A stretch of 64,000 nucleotides of DNA from Branchipolynoe longqiensis (taxonomy: Eukaryota; Annelida; Polychaeta; Phyllodocida; Polynoidae), in assembly GCA_030323885.1 (NCBI GenBank), contig CM059190.1, positions 107,882,258-107,946,257 of the forward strand. The letters are read 5' to 3'. This document shows positions 46,866-58,631 of this stretch, piece after piece. The notes under the pieces were generated by a model. That model searched no databases, had not been told where the DNA came from, and was given only the letters and a program-made list of their open reading frames with translations. How positions within the stretch are numbered: position 1 is the stretch's first letter; each line of letters begins with the position of its first letter. The position numbers and the translations under genes were made by a program.

Positions 46866-48655
46866 AGAAGGCGCCAGTAGCAACTCAGAGGTTAGGATGC
46901 TTATCTTAGCGCTATGTGCGGGGTGCTTGGGGCGAGGTGGTGTTTGGGCTGAGACATGCTCAGTCTGGTCGTGTCTGGTCTTAATGCTATGTGCAACGTG
47001 CTTGGGGCGAGGTGTTGTTTGTGTTGAGACATGCTCAGTTTGGTCGTGTCTGGTCTTTGCGTTATATGTCGGGTGCTTGGGGCGAGGTGGTGTTTGTACT
47101 GAGACATGCTCAGTCTGGTCGTGTCTGTTCTTAATGCTATGTGCAGGGTGCTTGGGGCGAGGTGTTGTTTGTGCTGAGACTTGCTCGGTCTGGTCATGTC
47201 TGGTCTTTGCGTTATATGTCGGGTGCTTAGGGCGAGGTGGTGTTTGTGCTGAGACCTGCTCAGTCTGGTCGTGTCTGTTCTTAATTAAATGTGCGGGGTG
47301 CTTGGGGCGAGGTGGTGTTTGTGTTGAGACTTGCTCGGTCTGGTCGTGTCCGTTCTTAGTGATATACACAGGTTGCTATGGGTGAGGTGGTGTTTGTGCT
47401 GAGAGACACTCGGTCTGGTCATGTCCGTACTTAGTGCTATATGCAGGGTGCTTGAGGTGAGGTGGTGTTTGTGTTCAGACATGTGCGATCTGGTTGTGTC
47501 CATTCTTAGTGCTATATACAGGGTGCTTGAGGCAAGGCAGTGTTTGTGTTCAGACATGCGCGATCTGGTCATGTCCGTTCAACGTGCTATATGCAGGGTG
47601 CTTGAGGTGAGGTGGTGTTTGCATTGAGACATGCGCGATCTGGTTGTGTCTGTTCTTAGTGCTATATGCACGGTGCTTGGGGTGAGGTGGTGTTTGTGCT
47701 GAGAAATGCTTGGTGTGGTTGTGTCTGGTCTTAGTGCTGTACACAGGTTGTTAGGAGCGAGGTGGTGTTTTTGTTGAGACTTGCTCGGACTGGTCGTGTC
47801 CATTCTTAGCGCTATACACAGGTTGTTAGGGGTGAGGTGGTGTTTGTGTTCAGACATGTGTGATCTGGTTGTGTCCATTCTTAGCACTATATGCAGGGTG
47901 CTTGAGGCGAGGCGGTGTTTGTGTTGAGACATGTGCGATGTGGTTGTGTCCATTCTTAGTGCTATATGCAGGGTGCTTGAGGTGAGGCGGTGTTTGTGTT
48001 GAGACTTGCTTGGTCTGGTTGTGTCCGTTCTTAGTGCTATAGACAGGTTGCTAGGGGCGAGTTGGTGTTTGTGTTCAGACATGTGCGATCTGGTCGTGTC
48101 TGTTCTTAGCGCTATATGCAGGGTGCTTGAGGCGAGGCGGTGTTTGTGTTGAGACATGTGCGATGTGGTTGTGTCCATTCTTAGTGCTATATGCAGGTTG
48201 CTAGGGGCGAGGTGGTGTTTGTGTTCAGACATGTGCGATCTGGTTGTGTCCATTCTTAGCACTATATGCAGGGTGCTTGAGGCGAGGCGGTGTTTGTGTT
48301 GAGACATGTGCAATCTGGTTGTGTCCATTCTTAGTGCTATATGCAGGGTGCTTGAGGTGAGGCGGTGTTTGTGTTCAGACATGTGCGATCTGGTTGTGTC
48401 CATTCTTAGTGCTATATGCAGGTTGCTAGGGGTGAGGCGGTGTTTGTGTTGAGACATGCACAATTCTGGTTGTGTCCATTCTTAGTGCTATATGCAGGGT
48501 GCTTGAGGCGAGGTGGTGTTTGTGTTCAGACATGTGCAATCTGGTTGTGTCTGTTCTTAGCACTATATGCAGGGTGCTTGAGGCGAGGCGGTGTTTGTGT
48601 TGAGACATGCGTGATCTGGTCGTGTCTATTCTTAGTCTTGTTCTGCGCATGCTTT
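46866..48655. repeat. 75-bp satellite array
   Basis: About 24 units of 75 bp: cttagtgctatatgcagggt + gcttgaggcgaggtggtgtt + tgtgttgagacatgtgcgat + ctggttgtgtccatt. The first eight units (GGGGCGAGG type) and the later ones (GAGGCGAGG type) form subfamilies. A 75-bp period keeps long frames open on both strands (294 residues at 47579-48463); these are artefacts. Confidence 0.94.
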
Positions 48656-49185
48656 GTCAGTGCTGACGTCAGGTTCACATCCTACTTTCTTCTCGTGAGT
48701 TCCGGTAAAACCGCGCAAATGGCGACTTTGCACAGGTCCATCCGCGAACATTCACTGCGGTCTGTGGAGACGCTGTGTTTATAGACTGCAGTAACTCACA
48801 GTTGCCGGCCTCTGATAGGCCCCTGCCACTCCGCATTTAAATTACATTTATACTATCTGCCTGCGCTGTATTGATTAAACACTTCCTTTGAATGCCGATC
48901 CGCGCGTCATTATTATTCACCGACACTGTACACAAACGTAAGATGGTGCGGACTTAGTAAGACGTTCCCAGCGTTCCTTTTTAACTCAGTCTGACGTCAG
49001 CAAACATTCCATTTAGGTAATGGATGCCTGCGATGGTTCCCAAACAAAGGGAGCATTTTTCGTTCCTTTGCCTTAGTCATTTGGAAGGTTTGCTGTGTGG
49101 ACATGTTAGTTAAACATGACCCAGGTTGCTTCTTAAATAAGGTATTATACATTCATTGGTCGTTAGGGCAGGTTTGGTGAAGGCA
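48656..49185. other. Unique stretch without recognised gene
   Basis: Balanced composition with a short frame (MATLHRSIREHSL...) read from 48719 to a stop at 48784. Nothing supports a function. Confidence 0.4.
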
Positions 49186-49189
49186 TGAC

Positions 49190-50425
49190 ACACCGCCCCT
49201 CTATCTGTATATGTATGTGTATATGTATATACACTTATGAGCAGAAGAGACCAAGCCCACCAGAGAGTGTTGCAGACCAGGAACACTAGATCCACCACTG
49301 CAGCATACAAAGATGCCTGCAGATTGCTACAAAAATGCACCCGTGCATTGAAGTCAGACTGGTGGGAAATGAAGGCAGAGGAGCTGCAGAGAGCTGCAGA
49401 CAGAAACAACATGAAGGGCTTCTACAGCGGACTGAAGGAAGTGTGGGGACCCGTGAAGAAGGGAGGTGTTCACCTGAAATCAACAGATGGAACGGAGACC
49501 TTTTCCGACAGCAAGAGAGTTGTGGCAAGATGGAGCGAACACTTCCAGAAGCTACTCAACGTCCCTGGCGACATAGATCACGAAGCTCTGAACAACATCA
49601 AGCAGCGCATTACCAAAACATGCCTCGATGAGATTCCAACCATGGATGAGATGGCTAGAGCAATCGCCAGCCTGAAAGATGGCAAGGCACCTGGGGGTGA
49701 TGGAATTCCTGCTGAGGTATGGAAGCATGGAGGAGACAATCTGCTCAACAGACTGCACCAACTAATCACCAATGCCTGGGAGGAGGTGGTGTGGTTCAAT
49801 CATGAGGCTAACCTGGAAGGACAAAGTGACGAATAAGGAAATACTCGAACGGATGGGGCTGCCCTCTATGGAAGATCTTCTGATCAAAAAGAATCTCCGG
49901 TGGACTGGTACCTCATGAGGATGTCATCAGACAGGCTACCAAAGCAGATCCTCTATTCTCAACTGTCTTCTGGCTACAGAAAGAGAGGGCGTCTCCAGTT
50001 CAAAGATACCATCAAGAGAAACCTGAAGCTGAGAGACATTAAGACCGACTCATGGACGCAACTCTCACAGCAGAGAGCTAAATAGAGAGCGGCAGTCAAG
50101 TAATGAAAACAGTCTTTGTCGCATCGCGACCGACAGCATGATGATGATGATGATGATGATATGTATACATGCATATACAGATAGAGGGCAGTGTGCCACG
50201 TCTCGGCATGACACACCACCCCTCTATCTGTATATGTATGTATATATGTATACATACATATACAGATAGAGGGGCGGTGTGCCACATCTCGGCATGACAC
50301 ACCACCCCTCTATCTGTATATGTATATGTATACATATACATAACTATACAGACAGAGGAGCGGTGTGCCACGTCTCGGCATGACACACCACCCCTCTATC
50401 TGTACCTGTATGTGTATGTGTATAC
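49190..50425. repeat. Repeat with cagatagaggggcggtgtgc hairpins, split by a LINE
   Basis: Units 'ggcatgacacaccacccctc' + tatctgtatatg and their inverse alternate at about 49180-49230 and 50160-50425, giving several perfect stem-loops around tatgtatata. The LINE copy 3 separates the first unit from the rest. Confidence 0.75.
49237..50155 (+). pseudogene. LINE ORF2 with internal deletion and (ATG)n tail, copy 3
   Basis: The frame 49237-49836 encodes the linker and N-terminal RT region of a LINE (AAYKDACRLLQKCTRALK, WSEHFQKLLN, then SLKDGKAPGGDGIPAEVWKHG). At about 49790 it jumps to the C-terminal part (LTWKDKVTNKEILERMG, RMSSDRLPKQ, FKDTIKRN), so the catalytic RT core is deleted. It ends with the 3' UTR and an ATG run at 50138-50158. 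The 5' edge touches a repeat that is also found just after the tail. Confidence 0.85.
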
Positions 50426-50426
50426 A

Positions 50427-50624
50427 TCATCATCATCATCATGCTGTCGGTTGCGATGCGACAAAGACTGCTTTCATTACTTGACTGCCGCTCTCCATTT
50501 AGCTCTCTGCTGTGAGAGTTCCATCCATGAGTCGGTCTTAATGTCTCTCAGCTTCAGGTTTCTCTTGATGGTATCTTTGAACCGGAGACGGGGGCGCCCT
50601 CTCTTTCTGTAGCCAGAAGATATA
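50427..50624 (-). mobile_element. LINE 3' end with (ATG)n tail, copy 4
   Basis: Reverse-strand copy of the same 3' end, starting with (catcat)n and running through 'gctgtcggttgcgatgcgac' to 'ggcgccctctctttctgtag'. 5'-truncated within the ORF2 C-terminus. Confidence 0.88.
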
Positions 50625-50749
50625 CATATATATACATGTGTGTACACACAACAGAGTGCCCATCCATGTACTCAGTGAGTCGGGCGGACTGTGCAGCGTC
50701 TCGTTGCGGGCCGCTTATGGCTTCCCACCATTAATATTTCCGTTTGATT

Positions 50750-51095
50750 CCATCGTGAGTGGCTTCTGCTTACTGTGGATTCCCTGACGGCTTCTGCTTA
50801 CTGTGGCTTCCCTGAAGGCTTCTGCTTACTGTGGCTTCCCTGACGGTTTATGCTTATTGTTGCTTCCTGATGGATTCTGCTTACTGTGTCTTCCCTGGGG
50901 GCTTCTGCTTACTGTTGCTTCCCTGACAGCTTCTGCTTACTGTGGCTTCCCTGACGGCTTCTGCTTACTGTGGCTTCCCTGATGGCTTCTGCTTACTGTG
51001 GCTTCCCTGATGGCTTCTGCTTACTGTGGCTTCCCTGAGGGTTTCTGCTTACTGTGGCTTCCCTGACGGCTTCTGCTTACTGTGGCTTCCCTGAC
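50750..51095. repeat. 28-bp array
   Basis: About 12 units of ggcttctgcttactgtggct + tccctgac. Confidence 0.9.
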
Positions 51096-51189
51096 ACTCA
51101 CTTAAGTTTGGCATTCAGTCCTGCCACTGAGGAGCCGTGCCAGATCACGCCTCGTTCTGACCGGCTCTTGGTCACGTGGTTCAGCCATG

Positions 51190-51560
51190 TAGATGTTCCA
51201 GTGTGACTCTTAGGCTGTTCCAGTGTGACTATTAGGCTGTTCCAGTGTGACTCTTAGGCTGTTCCAGTGTGAATCTTAGGCTCCTCCAGTGTGACTCTTA
51301 GGATGTTCCGGTGTGACTCTTAGGATGCTCCAGTGTGACTCTTAGGCTATTCCTGTGTGACTCTTCGCCTGTTCCTGTGTGACTGTTAGGTTTTTCCTGT
51401 GTAACTCCTAGGCTGTTCTTGTGTGGTTCTTAGGCTGTTCTTGTGTGACTCTTAGCCGATTCCTGTGGAAGTCTTAGGCTTTTCCTGTGTGGCTGTTTTT
51501 GTGTGCCTTTTATGCTTTTGCTGTGCGGCTTTTAGGCTGTTTGTGTGTGGCTTTAGGCCA
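51190..51560. repeat. 22-bp array
   Basis: About 16 units of gtgactcttaggctgttcca + gt, increasingly diverged to the right. Confidence 0.85.
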
Positions 51561-51599
51561 CTCCCGTGAAGTAGTTACGCTCTCCCAGTGTCGCCTTCA

Positions 51600-52490
51600 G
51601 ACTCTTCCTATGAGGCTTCTGGGTGCTCACTGTGTGGCCTTCATACTCTTCCTATGAGGCTTCTGGGTGCTCACTGTGTGGCCTTCAGGCTCTTCCTATG
51701 AGGCTTCTGGGTGCTCACTGTGTGGCCTTCAGACTCTTCCTATGCGGCTTCTGGGTGCTCACTGTGTGGCCTTTAGGCTCTTCCTATGAGGCTTCTGGGT
51801 GCTCACTGTGTGGCCTTCAGGCTCTTCCTATGAGGCTTCTGGGTGCTCACTGTGTGGCCTTCAGACTCTTCCTATGCGGCTTCTGGGTGCTCACTGTGTG
51901 GCCTTTAGGCTCTTCCTATGAGGCTTCTGGGTGCTCACTGTGTGGCCTTCAGGCTCTTCCTATGAGGCTTCTGGGTGCTCACTGTGTGGCCTTCAGACTC
52001 TTCCTATGCAGCTTCTGGGTGCTCACTGTGTGGCCTTTAGGCTCTTCTTATGAGGATTCTGGGTGCTCACTGTGTGGCCTTCAGGCTCTTATGAGACTTC
52101 TGGGTGCCCACTGTGTGGCCTTCAGGCTCTTCCTATGAGGCTTCTGGGTGCTCACTGTGTGGCCTTTAGGCTCTTCCTATGAGGCTTCTGGGTGCTCAAT
52201 GTGTGGCCTTCAGGCTCTTCCTATGAGGCTTCTAGGTGCTCACTGTGTGACCTTCAGGCTCTTCTTATGAGGCTTCTGGGTGCTCACTGTGTGGCCTTCA
52301 GACTCTTCCTATGAGGTTTATGGGTACTCACTGTGTGGCCTTCAGGCTCTTCTTATGAGGCTTCTGGGTGCTCACTGTGTGGCCTTCAGGCTCTTCCTAT
52401 GAGGCTTCTGGGTGCTCACTGTGTGGCCTTCAGACTCTTCCTATGAGGCTTCTGGGTGCTCACTGGGTCGCCTTCAAGCACTGTGTGGCT
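51600..52490. repeat. 44-bp array with 132-bp higher-order period
   Basis: About 20 units of 44 bp: gcttctgggtgctcactgtg + tggccttcaggctcttccta + tgag. From 51661 to 52040 three monomer types (caggctc..gagg, cagactc..gcgg, tttaggctc..gagg) follow in fixed order three times. The 171-residue frame repeats every 44 residues for that reason and is not a gene. Confidence 0.92.
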
Positions 52491-52499
52491 TCAGGTTCA

Positions 52500-53400
52500 G
52501 TTGGATATTGATTATTTTGTCACGTGTATAATTCGCTAACTTCACAAATGGCTTCTAATGGCTGGCGGCCGTGAGCCCCACTCAAGCCCGCAGAACGCGT
52601 TCAGTCGCGTGTCGCCTCCATCTCGCCGCCTTCCCCATACATGCGCCCAACGAGGCTCATACACCACCACGACTCACGGCCCAATTCGCACGCTCTAACC
52701 CCGCTGTGGCCGGGCGCGGACCGACTGGTTCGGCAGCTTAATCTACTCATCCATCCCCCCTCCCTTACACAAAAACCCACAAAGCAAACAACAAAACAAA
52801 CAGTTATAATCTTATATATTTATTTGTTGAGCAATAACTTGAGCGAGAAAGAACAATTCGCACTAGACTCATATTAATACTTCATGATCAACTAAGATCT
52901 TGTAGTTGTAGTATCTTTAAACCTTATAGACTAGTTTGTCATTCCAGCACATGGTGCATGCTAATACACTGGGTTCAGCTATGAAATGGGCTAGTTTCAG
53001 CTCATCTCAGGTCTTGTTTGAAACAAAGAATACCAACTAAAAAAATATATATATAATAAATTAAGATGTTAATCTTTTATCCAGCATTGCATTCACATCA
53101 ATCTAATCAGGACATATTATGCCATCTGCATTTAGATCTAGACAAATCTGGTCACTCAGACTAGTGTTAGAGCCATAGACAGAGTAAGTTTGACTTATTT
53201 TATTCATGTTATTATTTATATCCTATGGTTAATGACATATGTAGAGCTAGGAAATGGATAGAGTTAGTCAGGCATTGGTTATATATTTATTTGAACCAAG
53301 TTTCTGTCACACATTTGACATTTTAATATTTAGAACAACAATTTAAAATGGTGATCTAAACATCAACCTCTCGACGACATTTTCAGCGCATGCACAGTCA
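52500..53400. other. Unique AT-rich stretch
   Basis: A short GC-rich part at 52560-52740, then AT-rich sequence. No gene or RNA recognised. Confidence 0.45.
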
Positions 53401-53514
53401 CAATAACGATCTCGTCTATTGGATAGAAAGCGCTATCTTCGATTTGGTGATTCTATGCTCAATTGCTGGTACAATGCCATTGTCAGAGAACATAGATATA
53501 CACCTTCTCTGCCA

Positions 53515-53635
53515 CAGTGCAGGGACAGTCGCCCGAGTACATAGAATGTGACCATACTGCACGGACAGTCGCCCGAGTACATAGACCGTGACCATAGTGC
53601 AGGGACAGTTGCCCGAGTACATAGACCATGAACCT
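53515..53635. repeat. 40-bp repeat, 3 units
   Basis: Units of 'cagggacagtcgcccgagta' + 'catagaccgtgaccatagtg'. Confidence 0.85.
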
Positions 53636-53879
53636 CCTCTCAGACAACTAACTCCCCGCGTCGCCATCAGGGGGCCTCCGAGTCGTGTGCAGGTGGCGAC
53701 ACGCCCCGGTACGCATTGGAACTACCCCGGGATGAGGGCCAGTTACCTGTTCGGGCGCCCCCGGTGCATTGTGCATGCCACCTCCTCCCATGCCCCCTCC
53801 CCCTAATCTCACAATACCCTCATCCCCACCCCCCACATGCATCCCCGCACTCCCCGACCCCACCCGCTCTCTGCCCGCC

Positions 53880-54555
53880 TCGTCCAGGCTGAGGTGCGGG
53901 GTGGTGTGTGATGGGGGAGGGTGGTTTGTTAGTGGGGAGTGGGGAGGTGGTGTGGGGGGTGGCGACGGGGTGTAGGAGGGGGGATGAGGGTCTGGGGATG
54001 TGGTTGTGGGGTGGTGTGGGGTTGTATGTGAGGGGAGGGTGAGGGTGTGGGGGGTGGTGTTGGGGTGGTGTTGGGGTGGTGTGGAGGTGGTGTAGGGTGG
54101 TGTTGGGGGTGGTGTTGGGGTGGTGTTGGGGTAATGTGGAGGGTGAGGTGTGGAGTGGGAGTGGGTGTGGGGGCCTGTGAGGGTTGCTAGTGGTTGTGGT
54201 GGCGGTGTGGGGTGGTGTGGCATGGGGGTGGTGTGGGGGTATCTGGGGGTGTTGGGGGGTGGTGGTATGGAGGGTTGTGAGGGTGTTGGAGTGGTGTTGG
54301 GGTGGTGTGGATGTGGTGTGGGTGTGGTGTGGTGTGGGTGTTGTGTGGGGGGGGTGTTGTGGGGGTGTAAGAGGGGGGCTGAGGGTGTGGGGGTGTGGGG
54401 TGGTGTGGAGTGGGATTGTATGTGAGGGGAGGTGTGGTGTGGTGTGGGAGTGGTGTAGGGGGGTGTGGGGATGTGGGGGTGATGTGGGGTGGTGTGGGGT
54501 GATGTGGGGTGGTGTGGGGGTGGTGGTGTTGGGATGGTGTGGGGGTGGTCTGCCT
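53880..54555. repeat. G/T-rich array, left part
   Basis: Dense ggtggtgtggggtggtgttg text with no single clean period. His/Pro/Thr-rich minus-strand frames are artefacts. Confidence 0.88.
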
Positions 54556-55058
54556 CTGTCAAGTATTTCAAAACTGCAACGTATACAAAATGCGGCTGCC
54601 AGGTTGTTGACGGGTATAAAGAAATTGATCACATCACTCCTGTGCTGAAATCATTACACTGGCTCCCTGTGGAGAAGACACTTGATTTTGAGGTGCTGCT
54701 TCTTGTATATCGTGCCTTGAATGATCAGGCTCCAGAATATATGAGAGATATGCTCCAGGAGAGAACAAATGTTCGAACACTGCACTCCACAGTCTCCAGC
54801 CAGGTAGCAATTCCTCGGAGCAGGGGATCGTGCTTTTAGTATTGCTGCCCCGAGACTATGGAATGCTCTGCCAGGATATCTCACTGACTGTAAATCTGTT
54901 GGTGCTTTTAAAAAAGGTCTTAGGACACATTTGTTTAAATCTGCTTTTAACTAGGTGAAATTTATTTTCCTGTATATTTGTGTGTTATGTAAAGTGCCTG
55001 AGAATGGCTTGCTGGATCGGGCGCTATATAAATGTTTTATTTATTTATTTTGTTATGG
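54556..55058 (+). pseudogene. LINE ORF2 C-terminus and 3' UTR (CR1/L2-like)
   Basis: In two frames: SSISKLQRIQNAAARLLTG, then ITPVLKSLHWLPVEKTLDFE, LLLVYRALNDQAPEYM, the common end of CR1/L2/Jockey-type LINE ORF2. The UTR ends with 'gatcgggcgctatataaatg' and a (ttta)n tail, typical of L2/CR1 relatives. Frameshifts near 54630 and 54830 make it inactive. It is inserted in the G/T-rich array. Confidence 0.85.
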
Positions 55059-56375
55059 GGTGGTGTGGTGGTGGGGGTGGGTGCGGAGGGGGCTGATGGG
55101 GTGTGTGGGGTGGGGTTGGGGGTGTGTGAGGATGGTGTGGGGTGTTGTGGGGGGTGTGGGGGCGGTGTGGTGTGGGGGTGGTGTAGTGTGAGGGTGGTGT
55201 AGTGGTGGTGTGGGGGTGGTGTGGCGGTGGTGTGGGGGGTTTGGTGTGGGGGTGTAGGAGGGGGACGAGGGTGTGGGGGTGTGGGGGTGATGGGGGTAGT
55301 GTAGGCGTGATGAAATGTGTGGGGTGGGGTTGGGGTGTGTGAGGGTGGGGTGGTGTGGTGTGGGTGGGGTGGGGGTGGGGGTGGTGGTGGGGTGTGGGGA
55401 GGGTGTGGGGAGGGCGGGGGTCTTATGGGCGAGTGGGGGGCGGGGGTTGGTGGTTTGTGAGGATGATGTGGGGTGGTGTGGGGTGGGTGTGGGCGTGATG
55501 TGGGGGTGTGGGGTGTGGGGTGGGGTGAGGCTAGGGGGTGGGGTTAGGGTGGTGGGGCTGGTGTGTGGTTGGGGTGGTGGGTGTGCGGTGGTGTGATGTG
55601 GGTTGTGTGGGGTGGTCTGGTGTGGGTGGTGTGGGGGTGGGGGTGGTATGGGGGGGGTTTTGGGGGGTGGTTGGGGTGGTGTGGGGTGGGTGGTGGGGGT
55701 GGTGTTGGGTGGGTGTGGTGTGGGGGTGGTGTGTGGGTGGTGTGGGGTGGTGTTGGGGTGGTGGTGGTGTGGGGTGGTGTTGTGGGTGTGGTGTTGGGGT
55801 GGTGTTGGGGTGGTGTGGGGGTGGTGGTGTGGTGTGGTGTGCGGGGGTGGACTGGGGGTAGTGTGGGGGTGAGGGGGTTGGTATGGGGTGGTGTGGAGTT
55901 GGTGTGGGTGTGGTGTGGGTGTGGTGTGGGTGTGGTGTGGGTGTGGTGTGGGGTGGTGTTGGGGTGGTATGTGGTGGTGTGTGGGTGGTGTGGTGGTGTG
56001 CGGGGTGGACTGGGGGTGTTGTGGGGGGTGATGGGGTTGGTATGGGGTGGTGTGGAGTTGGTGTTGGTGTGGTGTGGGTGTGGTGTGGGGTGGTGTTGGG
56101 GTGGTATGTGGTGGTGCCTGGGTGGTGTGGGGTGGTGTGGGGGTGGTGTGGTGGTGTGCGGGGGTCGACTGGGGGAGGTGTGGGGGAGCGAGGGGGTTGG
56201 TATGGGGTGGTGTGGAGTTGGTGTGGGTGTGGTGTGGGTGTGGTGTGGGGTGGTGTTGGGGTGGTATGTGGTGGTGCCTGGGTGGTGTGGGGTGGTGTGG
56301 GGGTGGTGTGGGGTGGTGTGGGAGTGGTGTGGGGGTGGTGTCGGGTAGTGTGGGAGTGGTGTGGGGGTGGTTGGT
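55059..56375. repeat. G/T-rich array, right part
   Basis: Continues the same type of repeat after the LINE. A longer period of about 170-180 bp is visible from the recurring 'gggttggtatggggtggtgt' at about 55876, 56034 and 56196. Confidence 0.88.
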
Positions 56376-57285
56376 AGGCGACTGTAGGCGAGTACCGTAC
56401 TGAGACAAAGCACTTTGCAGCCACACGCTACCCTTAACTAAGCATCCTCGGGGTTCGGGCGAGCAAGGTTTTAACGCCAACCGGAAGTAGAACATTGAAG
56501 GAGCGTGAGATCGAACACCCAGACGTCCCCACATCCGGTCGTGTACTGAGGCGGCGCGTGGTAAGTGAGGCTGCAGGACCTGCAGGACTCTGAGACTGCT
56601 GCTTCTTAATACAAACAATAATAAGGTCACTCAGTATGCTTTATAATGCTGCCTCCAGATGAGCAGTTTGGGTGTGGTTCACTGAGCCAAATGGGTGTAA
56701 TGGATTCTGCACCATAACCCTGTGTACTAAGTGGGAAGGAGGGGTGTGCTCACCCCCTCCTGCCTCCCCACACAAAGTAACAGCGTTGTCGCTAAGCAGG
56801 ACGCATGCGCGCGCGTGCACAGGTGCGAGTATATTGCGCAGTCTGGGTGATCAATAAGGAGCCTTGTTTCCCGATCAATAAGGACGCGTTTAAAGCGGAT
56901 CTACACGAAGGGCGCGTCGTGCTGCTTTAATCCAACAATCCATCAGCGCGCCCCCTGGCGGCCCGAACCGTGATGGATCACCGGGGCGCCCCCTGGTGAC
57001 AGCACCGGGTCCCTGCTGTCAGCGCCTACAACCCGTAATATCCCACGTGACCCAGTCAGTGACGTCACGTCGGTGTGGTCAGTCACGTGGTGGTGTGGTC
57101 TATCACCATGTCACGTCATAGTCTCTTACCATTTCACGTCAAAACCCAAACACTTACCTACAGTTGATTCTATATATCCAATTGGGATTCTGGTGCGTTA
57201 ACTAATGATTTGGGACTAGGCATACCGAATAATCAGTGAATTTATTACCCCATCCCTAGGGACACCTCCTCTGAACACATTGCCA
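56376..57285. other. Unique stretch with paired CTCF-like motifs
   Basis: GC-rich and non-repetitive from about 56790 to 57120. The minus strand has CCGCCAGGGGGCGCG at 56947-56961 and TCACCAGGGGGCGCC at 56985-56999, each within 1-2 positions of CCASYAGRKGGCRSY and in the same orientation. CACGTG-type and TGACGTCA-type sites follow at 57045-57090. No gene is recognised. Confidence 0.4.
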
Positions 57286-57971
57286 CATTTGGTATCGGAA
57301 CCAATCAATGAGTCCGATGCACTTGCTATCCGGACTGCACTTCATCCACACCTCTCTCTATCTCCTCTCTGCTGGCCTTGCTTCTCCTTGATCATGTCTG
57401 AAAAGAGTTCCAGGAGGGGGAGCCCACCAGCATTTCACTTTCTACTCTTACTCTGTCTGTGTCTTTGGCTTGCCGGTTGGTCACCATAGAGCAAAGAGAC
57501 CCAGCCTTTTGACTCAAATCTCCTTATTTCTCTTTCCTATACTCTACCCTATTTTTTTTCTCCCAGGCTTACTTCTCCACCTGATCAAGGGAGATGATTG
57601 CTTGGGTGGGGCCCTGTACCTTATCGTTTCTCTCGCTTTGTTTTTGTTGCTGGAACCTGCTGAAGCCACCTTTACCCCCCCCCTCGTCCTGATATGACCT
57701 TAGATGTTGCTAGGACGTAAAACAACAAACAAACAAACAAAGAAAACAAAAACTGTTAGTGGATAAGAGTGCTCTGCCACCACTCGACTGGAGTGATTCG
57801 GGGCCGCCTCAACGATTCATCGTTTTGAATGTTGTAAAGACATCCCCAGCTTCTACAACCGTCCCACCTGAAGATTAATCTTCAACCAAAGATTGGACTG
57901 ATTTATCGGGGCCTTTCTATATTGCTGCAGTTCTGCAGCCGGTAACCATCGTAAGGTTACAAACAACTTCA
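57286..57971. repeat. Dispersed repeat D, copy 2, with SINE S2 tail
   Basis: Matches 21785-22092 at both ends. The middle contains an S2-type tail at about 57688-57745 (cctgatatgaccttagatgt + tgctaggacgtaaaacaac + (aaac)n), so a SINE or related element is probably inserted or fused. Confidence 0.72.
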
Positions 57972-58111
57972 AAAGCAAGCGTGGGTCCGATGGTGAAAGT
58001 CGAAGATGTCCAAGTAACACAGCCAAGTGAACCTGAGTCCAGGCGCTAATACCCCAGTCACATACACGTTAGTGAACGTAGTTGAATGTAAGTGAACGTA
58101 GTAGAGGCTAA

Positions 58112-58370
58112 TACCCCCATCACACCAAACTAGTTCTCAACCCGTCCGACCCCGTTCTAAAACGGGCTGTGGTCGGGGTAGAACGTGGCTGCAAGACAAT
58201 TTTGTTCATGGTCAAAGTTCTGTAGCACCATTCCGTTCTAGCCCGTCCATTCGGTTCATGACCAGACTGTAAAAAGTTGCTACTACGTCCATTCCGTTCG
58301 CACACAGTTTGAGCCCGTTCAGCAACATTTTCAAGAAAGTAGTGAGAACTAGTTTGGTGTGATGGGGGTA
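58112..58370. mobile_element. MITE with perfect 28-bp inverted repeats
   Basis: 58112-58139 (tacccccatcacaccaaact...) is the exact inverse of 58343-58370. TAA occurs on both outer sides, a possible 3-bp target duplication as in PIF/Harbinger. The interior has 'ccgttcta' and 'cccgtcc' inverted text. No coding capacity. Confidence 0.82.
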
Positions 58371-58631
58371 TAATTACGTGGGTCAAACGTGGTGTAGGTA
58401 CATTAAACTACGTTGAAATATGTTGAGGTATGGCAGGTTTTGGTACAGATAAATACATTATGCTACATATAAATACGTTACGGTACGGATAAATACGTTA
58501 CGGTACGGATAAATACGTTATGGTACAGATAAATACATTACAGTAGGATGCCAGTAAGTTCAACTACGTTCAACTACGTTCAACTGCGTTCACCTACGTT
58601 CAACTACGTTCAACTACGTTCAACTACGTTC

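Noticed and set aside
46836..48463. Long His/Thr-rich and Cys-rich frames on both strands
   Set aside because: 75-bp satellite with a period divisible by 3; no coding signature.
55053..56630. 525-residue Pro/Thr/His-rich frame
   Set aside because: Product of the G/T-rich array; other frames on both strands are open too.
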